Shown piece after piece: positions 1 to 6,141 of a stretch of 6,141 nucleotides of DNA. This stretch comes from a bacterium UBP17_UBA6191 (GTDB lineage: Bacteria; Muiribacteriota; UBA6191). A program made the position numbers and the translations under genes. The stretch spans positions 1 to 6,141 of the forward strand of contig DITF01000131.1 of NCBI GenBank assembly GCA_002422125.1. Direction: 5' to 3'. The stretch's first letter is position 1. Each line of letters starts with the position of its first letter. The notes below the pieces were generated by a model, which searched no databases, was not told the origin of the DNA, and saw only the letters and a list, made by a program, of their open reading frames with translations.

Positions 1-1
1 G

Positions 2-3000
2 GCATTTCCTGATGCTACCAACCGTTTTGCCAATCTGGTGTTTGACAGATTCAATATGGATCGGATAGTCAATTTTGAAAATGTTCCTGACGGGATCCTG
101 CAATTTAATCTTTGTCTTTTGGATCAGGTGGGTAATCGTAGCAATCCCTGTACTTCAGTTACGGTACTTAAGGATTTGACAGGCCCAGATGTTGCACTAC
201 GGCTTCAGGATTCTGGTCCTGATGATAACTATGAAAACTTCCCCTTGGCACCCAATTTTTTAGGGGCGGATGATCTAAAGTTTTTGATATCGCTAAAATC
301 CCCTGAGCTTACAGTGGATCCTGTGGCCTTATCCGGTGTAGATCCGAGTTTTCTAATCACCGGTATTCCCCTTCCTGATGGTCTGGGATTAAACCTTAAT
401 GGGACGGCAATTGATGGTTTTGGAATTACCACCCAGATTCGGATTTCGGGAATCCGTATCCCTCAGATTATCCTACGGGACATAAACCAGGCACCAGGAG
501 GCACGGATATTTCGGTGGCTTACAACGGATTTCCCTTTAATGTGCCGCAACCGCCAATTCCCATTAGTACTGGCAATAGTGTGAATTGGAGAGCCAATGT
601 TCCTTTGTTTGATTTGATTGATGGGGTAGAGGAGTTCATACAAATTCAGGCCACCGATAATTTGGGCAATCTTGGAGCAATTTTAGGTATGAGCGTGATT
701 CGGGATGTCAATCCTCCAGCAGCACCAGTTTTGGGAGCCCCGGCTCCCTTGCCTGGAACAACTATGCCAGTATTATACGCTAATACTGACACCATGTTGC
801 TACAGGGGACATCAGAGCCAAACTCCCGTGGTTTTTTGTTGTTACCACCGCCAGGCTCACCCCCTGGATTTGTAATCGATTCCCAAAACAGGATACCCAG
901 AACAACTCCTGGTTCGATTCCTATTCCTGGATCACTGTCGGACTCCACTTTGTCGGTTTGTGCCAATCTGAGATGTGTTCCCTTTTCTGCCAATGATCAG
1001 GGCGTATTCCGTATCGAAAATGTGGACATTTCCACCGTAGCCAATTCCTTGAGTACCCCAACAATAGTTTGGGTACAGATGATTGATAGTTTTGACAATA
1101 CCGATCCTGATTTATCGGTAAGGCCGATTGAAATTCATAAAAATGATACTGAGGCCCCTTTAAATAAATTGAGTATTCTGAATTATCCTCTGGCTGGGGA
1201 TAGGGTATTGATTTTTCCTGACTCAACCGTGTCCAGTCCCTGGCAGACGGTGTTTTACTCCTTTGATCTGGTGCCAATGGAAATGGAAGCTTTTTTTCCG
1301 ATGCGTAAGGCTCCAGATGTTCGCCTTAAACAGTCGGGATATGTGTTCAAACAGGCGGCCAAACTGCCTTCGGTTTTTCCACAGGAACTAGGGACTTTTA
1401 CATTCAGGTATCTTTACGAAGTAGAGCCCGTCGAGTTCGATTTTGATGGAATTGTAGAATTCGAGGTTAGTGGTGGAGAAGATTTTTTTGGAAATCCAGT
1501 AGCCAGGACCACTGGCTTAGCTTTGATTGTGGATACAGTGGCTCCAAGCTCTAGGGCATCAGCCCCCACTATCATTTTGTCCCCAGTTGACTCAACCCTC
1601 ATGACTACCATTGTGTCCACCAGAATTGATTTGGAGGACTGGTTTAAGGATCAACTTACCACACAGAATGCCTCTGGCTTATCTACTCCTGATTTAAAAA
1701 TCGAACTGTTTGGACCCTTGCAGTCTGGATTAGATTCGCTCGCAAAAGTACCCTTGGTAACTTTTTTACCCATTGAGCCGGGATTTGATCTGGCGGCCCG
1801 TCCGGCACAACCAATAGCCACTGACGGAACCTATAGGTTTGAGTATCTCGGTCGCGATATTGTGGGCAATGAAAAGCGCTTTTATCGTACCTTCTTTTTG
1901 GATCGCAAGGGAATTTTGGAGCCTTTGTTTTTAAGTAATCCTGAAGACAAATCCTTTGTTTCGACGATGCCAGTTTCAACCAATACCGGCCCACATAACT
2001 CCGTCTCCATCCTGGATTTTGAAGCAGATTTTTCCGTGTCTGATTTTTCCGTGTTTGGTCCAGGCAATGTGGAGCTTGAAAGCGTCAAGTCGGTGGATGA
2101 ATCAAAACAATCCATATATAGAGCCTTTACGACTACATCGCTACCTGCCACCGATGGAACCAGTGATGGAATTTATGAGATTCGTATTCGTGCCGCCGAC
2201 AAGACAGGGAATATTACCTTAAAAACCCATACTTATACCTATGATACTTTACCACCAGTAGTGCTACAGAGTTTTCCAATGAATGGAGTTTGTGTATCCG
2301 ATCTGCCCTTGGCCCAGCTTTCGCTTATGGATCGTGCTGGGGTACCTCAAGCCATATCTGGAATCGATAGAAAACGAACCAATTTAAAACTAGAGTTAAT
2401 GACCCCATACCTCGGTTACAATTTTTTTCCTCCTGGTAGTGCTGTAGATGGAGTGATGAAGTTTTTGTCTCAGGACCCATCTGGAGAGGCTACCCAAATT
2501 GCGGCCCTTGAGTTTCGGCATGCAGGCCTTTTGGGAATGCCCAAGGATGGGACTCGTGATGGTTTATATAGATTGTATGGTGATGTTACAGATCTGGCTT
2601 CAAATCAAGTTAGCTTTGCCAGTACTTTAATTCTGGACACCTTGATTCCCACAATATCGGTAACAAATCTAGGGGACTTGGAATTCATTACTTCCCAGAC
2701 ATTTCGTTTTGAAGGACATATTGCGGACCGGGGCTGTGGGTTTTTGAAAAATTCATCGGGAACTCCTGATTTGTCTGCCTTGGTCCTCAATATATATCAA
2801 TGGAACCCAGATACGGAGCAGGCCGGTAATCTTTTAGTCACAACTCGTCCTCATGTTTTAAATCCTATGCAACCCTCTGACTATCCAGCCGAAACTGAGC
2901 AAGCCGCCTTTATCATCGAAGGTATTGCCCCCGTAATCGCTGGTTTGCCGGGCAGGCCAGGGCAGGCTAGTTTTGAGTTTGTGGCCCGTGATGTTTCTGG

Positions 3001-5002
3001 AAATTTGAGTGTATCCAGACGAATTTTGAAGCTAAATCCCAATACAATCCCCATTCCGACGCGCATCTCTCCCCGTTCCACCTCCATGTTTCGTGGGACC
3101 ACTGTTAGTACTGTAACCAGTAACCCCGTGCTTAAAATGCAATGGGAGGCGGTGGCGGCGGCAAAATCCTATAAACTGCACCTGTCAAGAGAAAGCCAGA
3201 CTCCAGGCGATAGAACTACTGTGATTGATTTGCCAGCCAATACTTTGGAGTATCAAGTAGACTTCACCTATGTTACTCCGACCGGTGCCCCCGTTTTACC
3301 AGCTACCACCGATGAAATATACTGGTTTGTAGAGGCTCTTGACGCTTCTAGGCAGGGTACGCCACTGGCCCAGTTTGGCAGAGGGGAAAAAATTCGTCTG
3401 GATAGTCAAGTATCCATCATGTCTTTGACCCAGGTATTTTTTAAGGAGGGCGAAACACTTTTAGAGCCATCACATCCCGATACCTTTGCCACCTCGTCGG
3501 TTTTTGAATTTGTCTTTAAAGCACCGGAAAAGATTCGCGTTTACGGAGATGAGACGGTTTTTGTGCGATTTTTGCGCACCCAGGAAATAATACCAATGAA
3601 ATCTGGTTATCAGTTGCCAGTGGAAACAGATGAACTATTGTTTCAATTTCAAATGCCAAACTCCAAAGTAAATGGACAGGCAGTGTTTCATTTTCAAGGT
3701 TTTAGGGATCAGGCCGGCAATGTGTTACTGAGCAGTGAGGGGCATAATTATTTGCAGATTCCGTTTAAGGTGGATAAGGGGCCAGAATATCAGGTTAAAG
3801 TTTTTGCCAATCCTGTGGATCCGCATGAATTTCGTTATGTCTTTAAGGGGCTTGACTGGGATGGAAGAGATGATTATCTCTTGTGGGACCCGGCCGCAGG
3901 AAAACCAAAAATATTAGTCAGTCAGGCCATGCAGCCGGTTTTGAGTATGGCAGAACTATTGCCTTTGCAGCTAGTGCCGTTAGGGGACAAAAATTATGCC
4001 CGTGGAATAGCCTCAGGATTTCGTATTGATAAAAGATTTGTTGGAGATATGCGTTTTACAATATCCGCCGAAGACACTCGGGGAAGAACTGTTTCTGATA
4101 CTGTCTTTTTACATGTGGACAATCACCGTTTGCCCAATAATCAAAGCCTTGGACGGCTGATTTTGGGTCCTCGTGAACAGGCAGAATATAGGGAGCCTAT
4201 CGTCGAAACCAGGGGTAGAACTGTGTTTTCCTTGGGGGATTTTCCATATATTCACCATCAGATTGGTCAGGAAGAGTTAAATTCCAGAGGTAGACTTGAA
4301 CTTCAGACAGATTGTGAGAGGCTGTTGTTTTTACAGTCTGGACCAACGGGAATGCTTATCCCGCCTCAGACATTAAGTTGTCACAATGGGGTGCTCAGCT
4401 ACAGTATTCAGAGTAAAAATTTTAATCAGGTGAGTCTGATTCGCGATAGCCTGCCACCTGATCTTGATTTGGCCAATTTAAATCAGGACTGGGAAATGGG
4501 AGCACAGAAGGTCAGTATACTTAGTCAGGATGGACAAAGCCTAGTTACTTCTGTTGCCATGATTTCGGACAAGCAAATTTACCATTTAAATCTGACTCAG
4601 AATGGAATATGGGAAGGGGAATTGAAGTTTAGTCATGGGAGACACGACATAACAGTCGAGTCCACCGATGCGGCCGGAAATCAAAAGCGGGCTTTAGCGA
4701 CGCTAAATGTTTTAAAGCCTTTTGAGATGGAGCGCTGTGCCACTTATCCCAACCCGATTCGTAGTCGTGGATATTTAGATTGCGTCTTTACCAGAACCCC
4801 GGAAGAATTGAGTATTTCTGTCCATGATGCGGCCGGTGCAAGAATTAGCAGAATCGATTTATTGCCCTCGTCAGCCTTCAAAGAAGATTTGATGAGCTAT
4901 TTGCCGCCCGGAATTGCCAATGGAGTATATTTTATTAAGCTTAGTGCCCGTCATGGAGATCGCAAGCGCAGAGTAAATTTAAAATTTGCGATCCTTCGTT
5001 GA
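2..5002 (+). CDS. Giant multi-domain Ig-like repeat protein, 5' end missing
   Basis: No specific gene is recognised; it reads as a large exported or cell-surface modular protein. The frame is open from base 2 and the 12 codons before the GTG at 38 read as a normal continuation (AFPDATNRFANL), so that GTG is probably internal and the true start lies upstream. At least 1,666 residues end at TGA 5000-5002. The protein is a chain of modules of roughly 90-180 residues. Modules end with turns such as LDQVGN, TDNLGN, RDIVGN, ADKTGN, RDVSGN and TDAAGN, followed by linkers such as DTVAP, DTLPP, DTLIP and DSLPP, as in bacterial Ig-like arrays. A fibronectin III-like module lies at about 3056-3400 and a FlgD-Ig-like tail at 4721-4999. 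Only ten cysteines are seen, and no membrane segment or catalytic motif. Adhesion or an envelope scaffold role is inference. The signal peptide cannot be seen. It is probably transcribed separately from rpsL, which lies 190 bp downstream. Confidence 0.9.
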   Translation, partial: AFPDATNRFANLVFDRFNMDRIVNFENVPDGILQFNLCLLDQVGNRSNPCTSVTVLKDLTGPDVALRLQDSGPDDNYENFPLAPNFLGADDLKFLISLKSPELTVDPVALSGVDPSFLITGIPLPDGLGLNLNGTAIDGFGITTQIRISGIRIPQIILRDINQAPGGTDISVAYNGFPFNVPQPPIPISTGNSVNWRANVPLFDLIDGVEEFIQIQATDNLGNLGAILGMSVIRDVNPPAAPVLGAPAPLPGTTMPVLYANTDTMLLQGTSEPNSRGFLLLPPPGSPPGFVIDSQNRIPRTTPGSIPIPGSLSDSTLSVCANLRCVPFSANDQGVFRIENVDISTVANSLSTPTIVWVQMIDSFDNTDPDLSVRPIEIHKNDTEAPLNKLSILNYPLAGDRVLIFPDSTVSSPWQTVFYSFDLVPMEMEAFFPMRKAPDVRLKQSGYVFKQAAKLPSVFPQELGTFTFRYLYEVEPVEFDFDGIVEFEVSGGEDFFGNPVARTTGLALIVDTVAPSSRASAPTIILSPVDSTLMTTIVSTRIDLEDWFKDQLTTQNASGLSTPDLKIELFGPLQSGLDSLAKVPLVTFLPIEPGFDLAARPAQPIATDGTYRFEYLGRDIVGNEKRFYRTFFLDRKGILEPLFLSNPEDKSFVSTMPVSTNTGPHNSVSILDFEADFSVSDFSVFGPGNVELESVKSVDESKQSIYRAFTTTSLPATDGTSDGIYEIRIRAADKTGNITLKTHTYTYDTLPPVVLQSFPMNGVCVSDLPLAQLSLMDRAGVPQAISGIDRKRTNLKLELMTPYLGYNFFPPGSAVDGVMKFLSQDPSGEATQIAALEFRHAGLLGMPKDGTRDGLYRLYGDVTDLASNQVSFASTLILDTLIPTISVTNLGDLEFITSQTFRFEGHIADRGCGFLKNSSGTPDLSALVLNIYQWNPDTEQAGNLLVTTRPHVLNPMQPSDYPAETEQAAFIIEGIAPVIAGLPGRPGQASFEFVARDVSGNLSVSRRILKLNPNTIPIPTRISPRSTSMFRGTTVSTVTSNPVLKMQWEAVAAAKSYKLHLSRESQTPGDRTTVIDLPANTLEYQVDFTYVTPTGAPVLPATTDEIYWFVEALDASRQGTPLAQFGRGEKIRLDSQVSIMSLTQVFFKEGETLLEPSHPDTFATSSVFEFVFKAPEKIRVYGDETVFVRFLRTQEIIPMKSGYQLPVETDELLFQFQMPNSKVNGQAVFHFQGFRDQAGNVLLSSEGHNYLQIPFKVDKGPEYQVKVFANPVDPHEFRYVFKGLDWDGRDDYLLWDPAAGKPKILVSQAMQPVLSMAELLPLQLVPLGDKNYARGIASGFRIDKRFVGDMRFTISAEDTRGRTVSDTVFLHVDNHRLPNNQSLGRLILGPREQAEYREPIVETRGRTVFSLGDFPYIHHQIGQEELNSRGRLELQTDCERLLFLQSGPTGMLIPPQTLSCHNGVLSYSIQSKNFNQVSLIRDSLPPDLDLANLNQDWEMGAQKVSILSQDGQSLVTSVAMISDKQIYHLNLTQNGIWEGELKFSHGRHDITVESTDAAGNQKRALATLNVLKPFEMERCATYPNPIRSRGYLDCVFTRTPEELSISVHDAAGARISRIDLLPSSAFKEDLMSYLPPGIANGVYFIKLSARHGDRKRRVNLKFAILR
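2027..2054 (+). repeat. 13-bp tandem-like direct repeat inside the giant gene
   Basis: The sequence gatttttccgtgt occurs at 2027-2039 and again at 2042-2054, a period of 15 bp. It encodes a doubled D-F-S-V peptide (ADFSVSDFSVFGP). Because the period is a multiple of three, gain or loss of a copy would keep the frame. It looks like a small local duplication. Confidence 0.75.
3056..3400 (+). other. Fibronectin type III-like module in the giant protein
   Basis: This module differs from its neighbours. It has LKMQWEAV (Trp codon 3143) followed by a strand with AKSYKLHLSR (Tyr codon 3170), and near its end IYWFVEALD (3317-3343). The L-x-W ... Y-x-L-x-L-S ... Y-W-x-V-x-A-x-D arrangement is that of fibronectin type III or closely related beta sandwiches often found among Ig-like repeats in bacterial extracellular proteins. 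It lacks the D-x-x-G-N turn that closes most other modules, and ends in IRLDSQVS. The assignment rests on motif reading only; a divergent Ig-like module is the alternative. Confidence 0.5.
4721..4999 (+). other. FlgD-Ig-like / sorting-like C-terminal domain of the giant protein
   Basis: The last 93 residues form a separate unit. It opens with CATYPNPIRSRG, continues with a strand ending LDCVF, then LSISVHDAAGARISRIDL, then PPGIANGVYFIKLSA, and closes on a basic stretch (HGDRKRR) and the strand VNLKFAILR. The order YPNP, I-x-V-x-D-x-x-G-x-x-I, G-V-Y-F-x-K-L and a final V-x-K-like strand is characteristic of FlgD Ig-like domains and of the type A C-terminal sorting domains of type IX secretion. 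Two cysteines (codons 4736-4738 and 4781-4783) could form a disulfide across the first hairpin. Whether it acts in secretion, anchoring or only as a terminal fold cannot be told here, because no secretion genes are in the window. Confidence 0.6.
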
Positions 5003-5098
5003 CTGTAAATTCCCACTGTGCTACTATCTCACGCCTTGATGTGCGCGCGGTTTTGTCTGTCGTTGTTTTGCCCGGATTCCAGGCTGTCAGCTTGGGGG

Positions 5099-5134
5099 TA
5101 CACTGGCGTCGCGTCCGCCATCCAGCGGTGTGTA
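5099..5134 (+). promoter_or_regulatory. Possible hairpin in the rpsL leader
   Basis: TACAC (5099-5103) can pair with GTGTA (5130-5134), and directly inside it TGGCG (5104-5108) can pair with CGCCA (5116-5120) around a 7-nt loop. This gives a ten-pair stem interrupted by a 9-nt bulge on the 3' side. A competing pairing exists between CCGC (5115-5118) and GCGG (5125-5128). No T run follows, so it is not a standard terminator. It could be a regulatory leader structure or chance pairing in GC-rich sequence. Confidence 0.25.
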
Positions 5135-5181
5135 GTCGAGTTGCGTGATTACCATATTCGGGTGGAATAAAGGGATTTTCA

Positions 5182-5187
5182 AAGGAG
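5182..5187 (+). promoter_or_regulatory. Ribosome binding site of rpsL
   Basis: AAGGAG is a strong Shine-Dalgarno match 5 nt before the GTG at 5193, and this decides the start. An ATG at 5191 overlaps the GTG in another frame but is only 3 nt from the site. The reading frame of rpsL is open further upstream to an ATG at 5145, but the residues before the GTG do not resemble S12. Confidence 0.85.
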
Positions 5188-5192
5188 ATAAT

Positions 5193-5576
5193 GTGCCTAC
5201 CATCAACCAGTTGGTTCGTAAGGGAAGAAAAAAGATAGTAAAAAAAACCAAGTCCCCTGCCTTGGTCAGTTGCCCACAGAGACGGGGCGTATGTATTCGT
5301 GTGTATACAACCACACCCAAAAAGCCTAACTCAGCCTTGAGAAAGGTGGCTAGGGTTCGTCTGACCACAAGCCAGGAGGTTACAGTATACATTCCCGGTG
5401 AGGGTCACAACTTACAGGAGCACAGCGTGGTTCTTGTCAGGGGTGGAAGGGTGAAAGACTTACCAGGGGTTCGTTACCACATAGTTAGGGGCGCGCTGGA
5501 TACTGCAGCTGTCGCCAAGAGAATGCGTAGTCGCTCCAAATATGGAGCCAAGAGACCAAAAGCTGCCAAGAAGTAA
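5193..5576 (+). CDS. rpsL: 30S ribosomal protein S12
   Basis: S12 lies at the decoding centre of the small subunit, contacts tRNA and 16S rRNA at the A site and helps control decoding accuracy. The protein is 127 aa, near the usual length. It begins (M)PTINQLVRKG from a GTG codon and contains the family signatures VYTTTPKKPNSALRKVARVR, GEGHNLQEHS, GGRVKDLPGVRYH and the SRSKYGAKRPK tail. Lys43 and Lys88, the positions where streptomycin resistance changes arise in E. coli, are both the wild-type lysine. Asp89, the residue that is methylthiolated in many bacteria, is present. The start is chosen because the product then begins exactly where S12 proteins begin and because AAGGAG precedes the GTG. 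It is first in the str operon, 18 nt before rpsG. An 8-A run lies at codons 16-19. Confidence 0.98.
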   Translation: MPTINQLVRKGRKKIVKKTKSPALVSCPQRRGVCIRVYTTTPKKPNSALRKVARVRLTTSQEVTVYIPGEGHNLQEHSVVLVRGGRVKDLPGVRYHIVRGALDTAAVAKRMRSRSKYGAKRPKAAKK

Positions 5577-5594
5577 TTCGGCACGGGAGTAGTC

Positions 5595-6068
5595 ATGTCA
5601 AGAAGAAGAAGAGCCGAGAAGCGCCGCGTTGCGGCAGATCCAATATACAACAGTGAGCTTGCTGCCAAATTCATCAATAAAATGATGTATGGCGGAAACA
5701 AAACAGTAGCAGCTACCTTATTTTATGGGGCTATTGACAAGTTGTCAGAGTCAGCCCCAGACAAAAACGGTTTTGTTCTGTTTGAAACGGCAGTTCGAAA
5801 TGTAAAGCCTCTGAATGAAGTGAAGTCTCGCAGAATCGGCGGCTCTAACTACCAGGTCCCAGTCAAGGTCAGAAATGATCGACAAGTCAGCTTGGCGATT
5901 CGCTGGATCATTGGCGAGTCTCGCAGACGCAAAGAGAAGAACTACTCTCTGCGTTTGGCAGCTGAGCTGAAAGATGCAGCAAATGGTGTTGGCGCTACCA
6001 TGAAAAAGCGTGAAAATGTACACAAAATGGCAGATGCCAACAAAGCATTCTCCCACTTTAAGTTCTGA
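5595..6068 (+). CDS. rpsG: 30S ribosomal protein S7
   Basis: S7 is a primary 16S rRNA-binding protein that nucleates assembly of the 30S head and lines the E site. The product is 157 aa, typical for the family. The arginine-rich N terminus (MSRRRRAEKRR) is followed by the helical body (SELAAKFINKMM). The conserved SRRIGGSNYQVPVKVR segment at residues 78-93 forms the beta hairpin. LAIRWIIGESRRR and the C-terminal KKRENVHKMADANKAFSHF (about 137-155) complete the match. Compared with E. coli S7 there is about one extra residue in the loop near 51-60. GGGAG (5585-5589) sits 5 nt before the ATG. It lies between rpsL (18-nt gap) and fusA (9-nt gap), so all three are surely one transcript. In E. coli S7 represses its own operon, but the intercistronic target used there does not fit in this gap. 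Confidence 0.98.
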   Translation: MSRRRRAEKRRVAADPIYNSELAAKFINKMMYGGNKTVAATLFYGAIDKLSESAPDKNGFVLFETAVRNVKPLNEVKSRRIGGSNYQVPVKVRNDRQVSLAIRWIIGESRRRKEKNYSLRLAAELKDAANGVGATMKKRENVHKMADANKAFSHFKF

Positions 6069-6077
6069 GGATAAAAA

Positions 6078-6141
6078 ATGGCCAAGGAAGCTCTCGATAA
6101 AGTTAGAAACATAGGTATCATGGCGCACATTGATGCTGGCA
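6078..6141 (+). CDS. fusA: Elongation factor G, first 21 codons only
   Basis: EF-G is the GTPase that drives translocation of tRNA and mRNA on the ribosome and helps split ribosomes in recycling. Only the N terminus is in the window: MAKEALDKVRNIGIMAHIDAG. The RNIGI-x-AHIDAG stretch is the EF-G/TetM-type G1 region, where the P loop AHIDAGKT begins; the sequence ends within it. Position directly after rpsG is the classical str operon order and favours fusA over TetM-like relatives or EF-G paralogues. GAGG (6067-6070) is the likely ribosome binding site, 7 nt before the ATG and overlapping the rpsG TGA, which suggests coupled translation. Third-strand residues needed to judge GTPase integrity lie outside the window. 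Confidence 0.95.
   Translation, partial: MAKEALDKVRNIGIMAHIDAG

Larger units (their letters stand above)
173..4720 (+). repeat. Array of degenerate Ig-like modules within the giant protein
   Basis: Module boundaries can be read from the linker at the end of each unit. They start at 173 (DLTGP), 704 (DVNPP), 1145 (DTEAP), 1532 (DTVAP), 1901 (DRKGILEP), 2243 (DTLPP), 2636 (DTLIP), 3035 (NPNTIP), 3401 (DSQVS), 3773 (DKGP), 4118 (DNHRLP) and 4445 (DSLPP), with the C-terminal domain from about 4721. Unit lengths are about 177, 147, 129, 123, 114, 131, 133, 122, 124, 115, 109 and 92 residues. The modules ending at 1901, 2243 and 2636 look most alike: each has a central SG-x-n-L-K-L/I-E-L-like or GP-containing strand and a DG-x-Y strand before the D-x-x-G/S-N turn. 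Repeats are conserved only as protein pattern; I see no long DNA-level identity. Exact domain family (bacterial Ig-like, cadherin-like or other) is not resolved. Confidence 0.7.
5003..5192 (+). promoter_or_regulatory. Intergenic region carrying the str operon leader; promoter not resolved
   Basis: This 190-bp gap separates the giant gene from rpsL. The middle (about 5040-5150) is clearly more GC-rich than the flanking genes. A promoter for the ribosomal protein operon is expected here, but no good -35/-10 pair stands out. TACACT (5099-5104) and CATATT (5153-5158) each resemble a -10 box but lack a fitting -35 box; TTGCGT (5141-5146) has only weak AT-rich sequence at the right distance. No hairpin followed by a T run is seen after the TGA at 5002, so how the upstream transcript ends is unclear; read-through into rpsL cannot be excluded. 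Confidence 0.4.

Noticed and set aside
38..40. GTG at 38 as the start of the giant gene
   Set aside because: The frame is open to the window edge, there is no Shine-Dalgarno sequence before it, and the upstream residues fit the same protein. It is an internal valine codon.
1956..2222. Second + strand frame of 88 codons inside the giant gene
   Set aside because: It is fully inside a long, well-patterned frame, shows no domain pattern and has no credible ribosome binding site.
5003..5098. Rho-independent terminator after the giant gene
   Set aside because: The T-rich stretches at 5051-5054 and 5066-5069 are not preceded by a stable GC hairpin.
5039..5170. Small + strand open frame of 43 codons (starting MCARFCLSLF) in the intergenic region
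   Set aside because: No ribosome binding site precedes its ATG, it matches nothing I know, and it crosses the likely promoter/leader. A leader peptide is possible but not supported.
5145..5192. Extended rpsL start at ATG 5145
   Set aside because: The 16 extra residues do not resemble S12, and the strong ribosome binding site and family N terminus both point to GTG 5193.
5087..5392. Antisense open frame over rpsL
   Set aside because: It lies opposite a conserved ribosomal gene and has no family resemblance; it is a shadow of the real coding frame. The same applies to the antisense frames over rpsG and the giant gene.
1..6141. CRISPR array, tRNA or rRNA gene, insertion sequence, phage or defence genes
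   Set aside because: No regularly spaced identical repeats, tRNA-like cloverleaf, transposase motif or inverted-repeat ends were seen; the window is filled by four coding regions and one short gap.

Overview
The window holds the 3' end of a very large gene for a modular, probably exported repeat protein, then an intergenic region of 190 bp, then the start of a classical str operon: rpsL (S12), rpsG (S7) and the first 21 codons of fusA (EF-G). Everything convincing is on the + strand. The organism is a bacterium. S12 (KRMRSRSKYGAKRPK end) and S7 (157 aa, MSRRRRAEKR start) are ordinary bacterial types. Combined with moderate GC and a giant multi-Ig-like surface protein, they would fit a Bdellovibrionota-like or other gram-negative lineage, but I cannot fix the phylum from this window.

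Region 2-5002: an uninterrupted frame enters from the left edge and encodes at least 1,666 residues. It is a chain of about a dozen beta-sandwich-like modules. Each tends to end with a D-x-x-G-N turn and a linker of the form D-T-x-x-P. One module looks like fibronectin type III. The last 93 residues resemble the FlgD-Ig-like / type IX-sorting-like C-terminal domain (YPNP start, GVYFIKL near the end). Signal peptide, start codon and promoter lie outside the window.

Region 5003-5192: locally GC-rich. It must carry the rpsL leader and perhaps the str promoter. I see a possible hairpin and a good Shine-Dalgarno sequence, but no convincing -35/-10 pair and no rho-independent terminator.

Region 5193-6141: rpsL starts with GTG and is followed after 18 nt by rpsG and after a further 9 nt by fusA, each with its own ribosome binding site. 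The three are tightly packed and almost certainly co-transcribed. They supply two 30S proteins and the translocation GTPase. The short rpsL-rpsG gap leaves no room for the S7-binding autoregulatory structure known from E. coli.

I see no sign of an undescribed defence, mobile or RNA system here. The items most worth following are the giant protein with its C-terminal sorting-like domain, its position next to the str operon, and the rpsL leader and start region.
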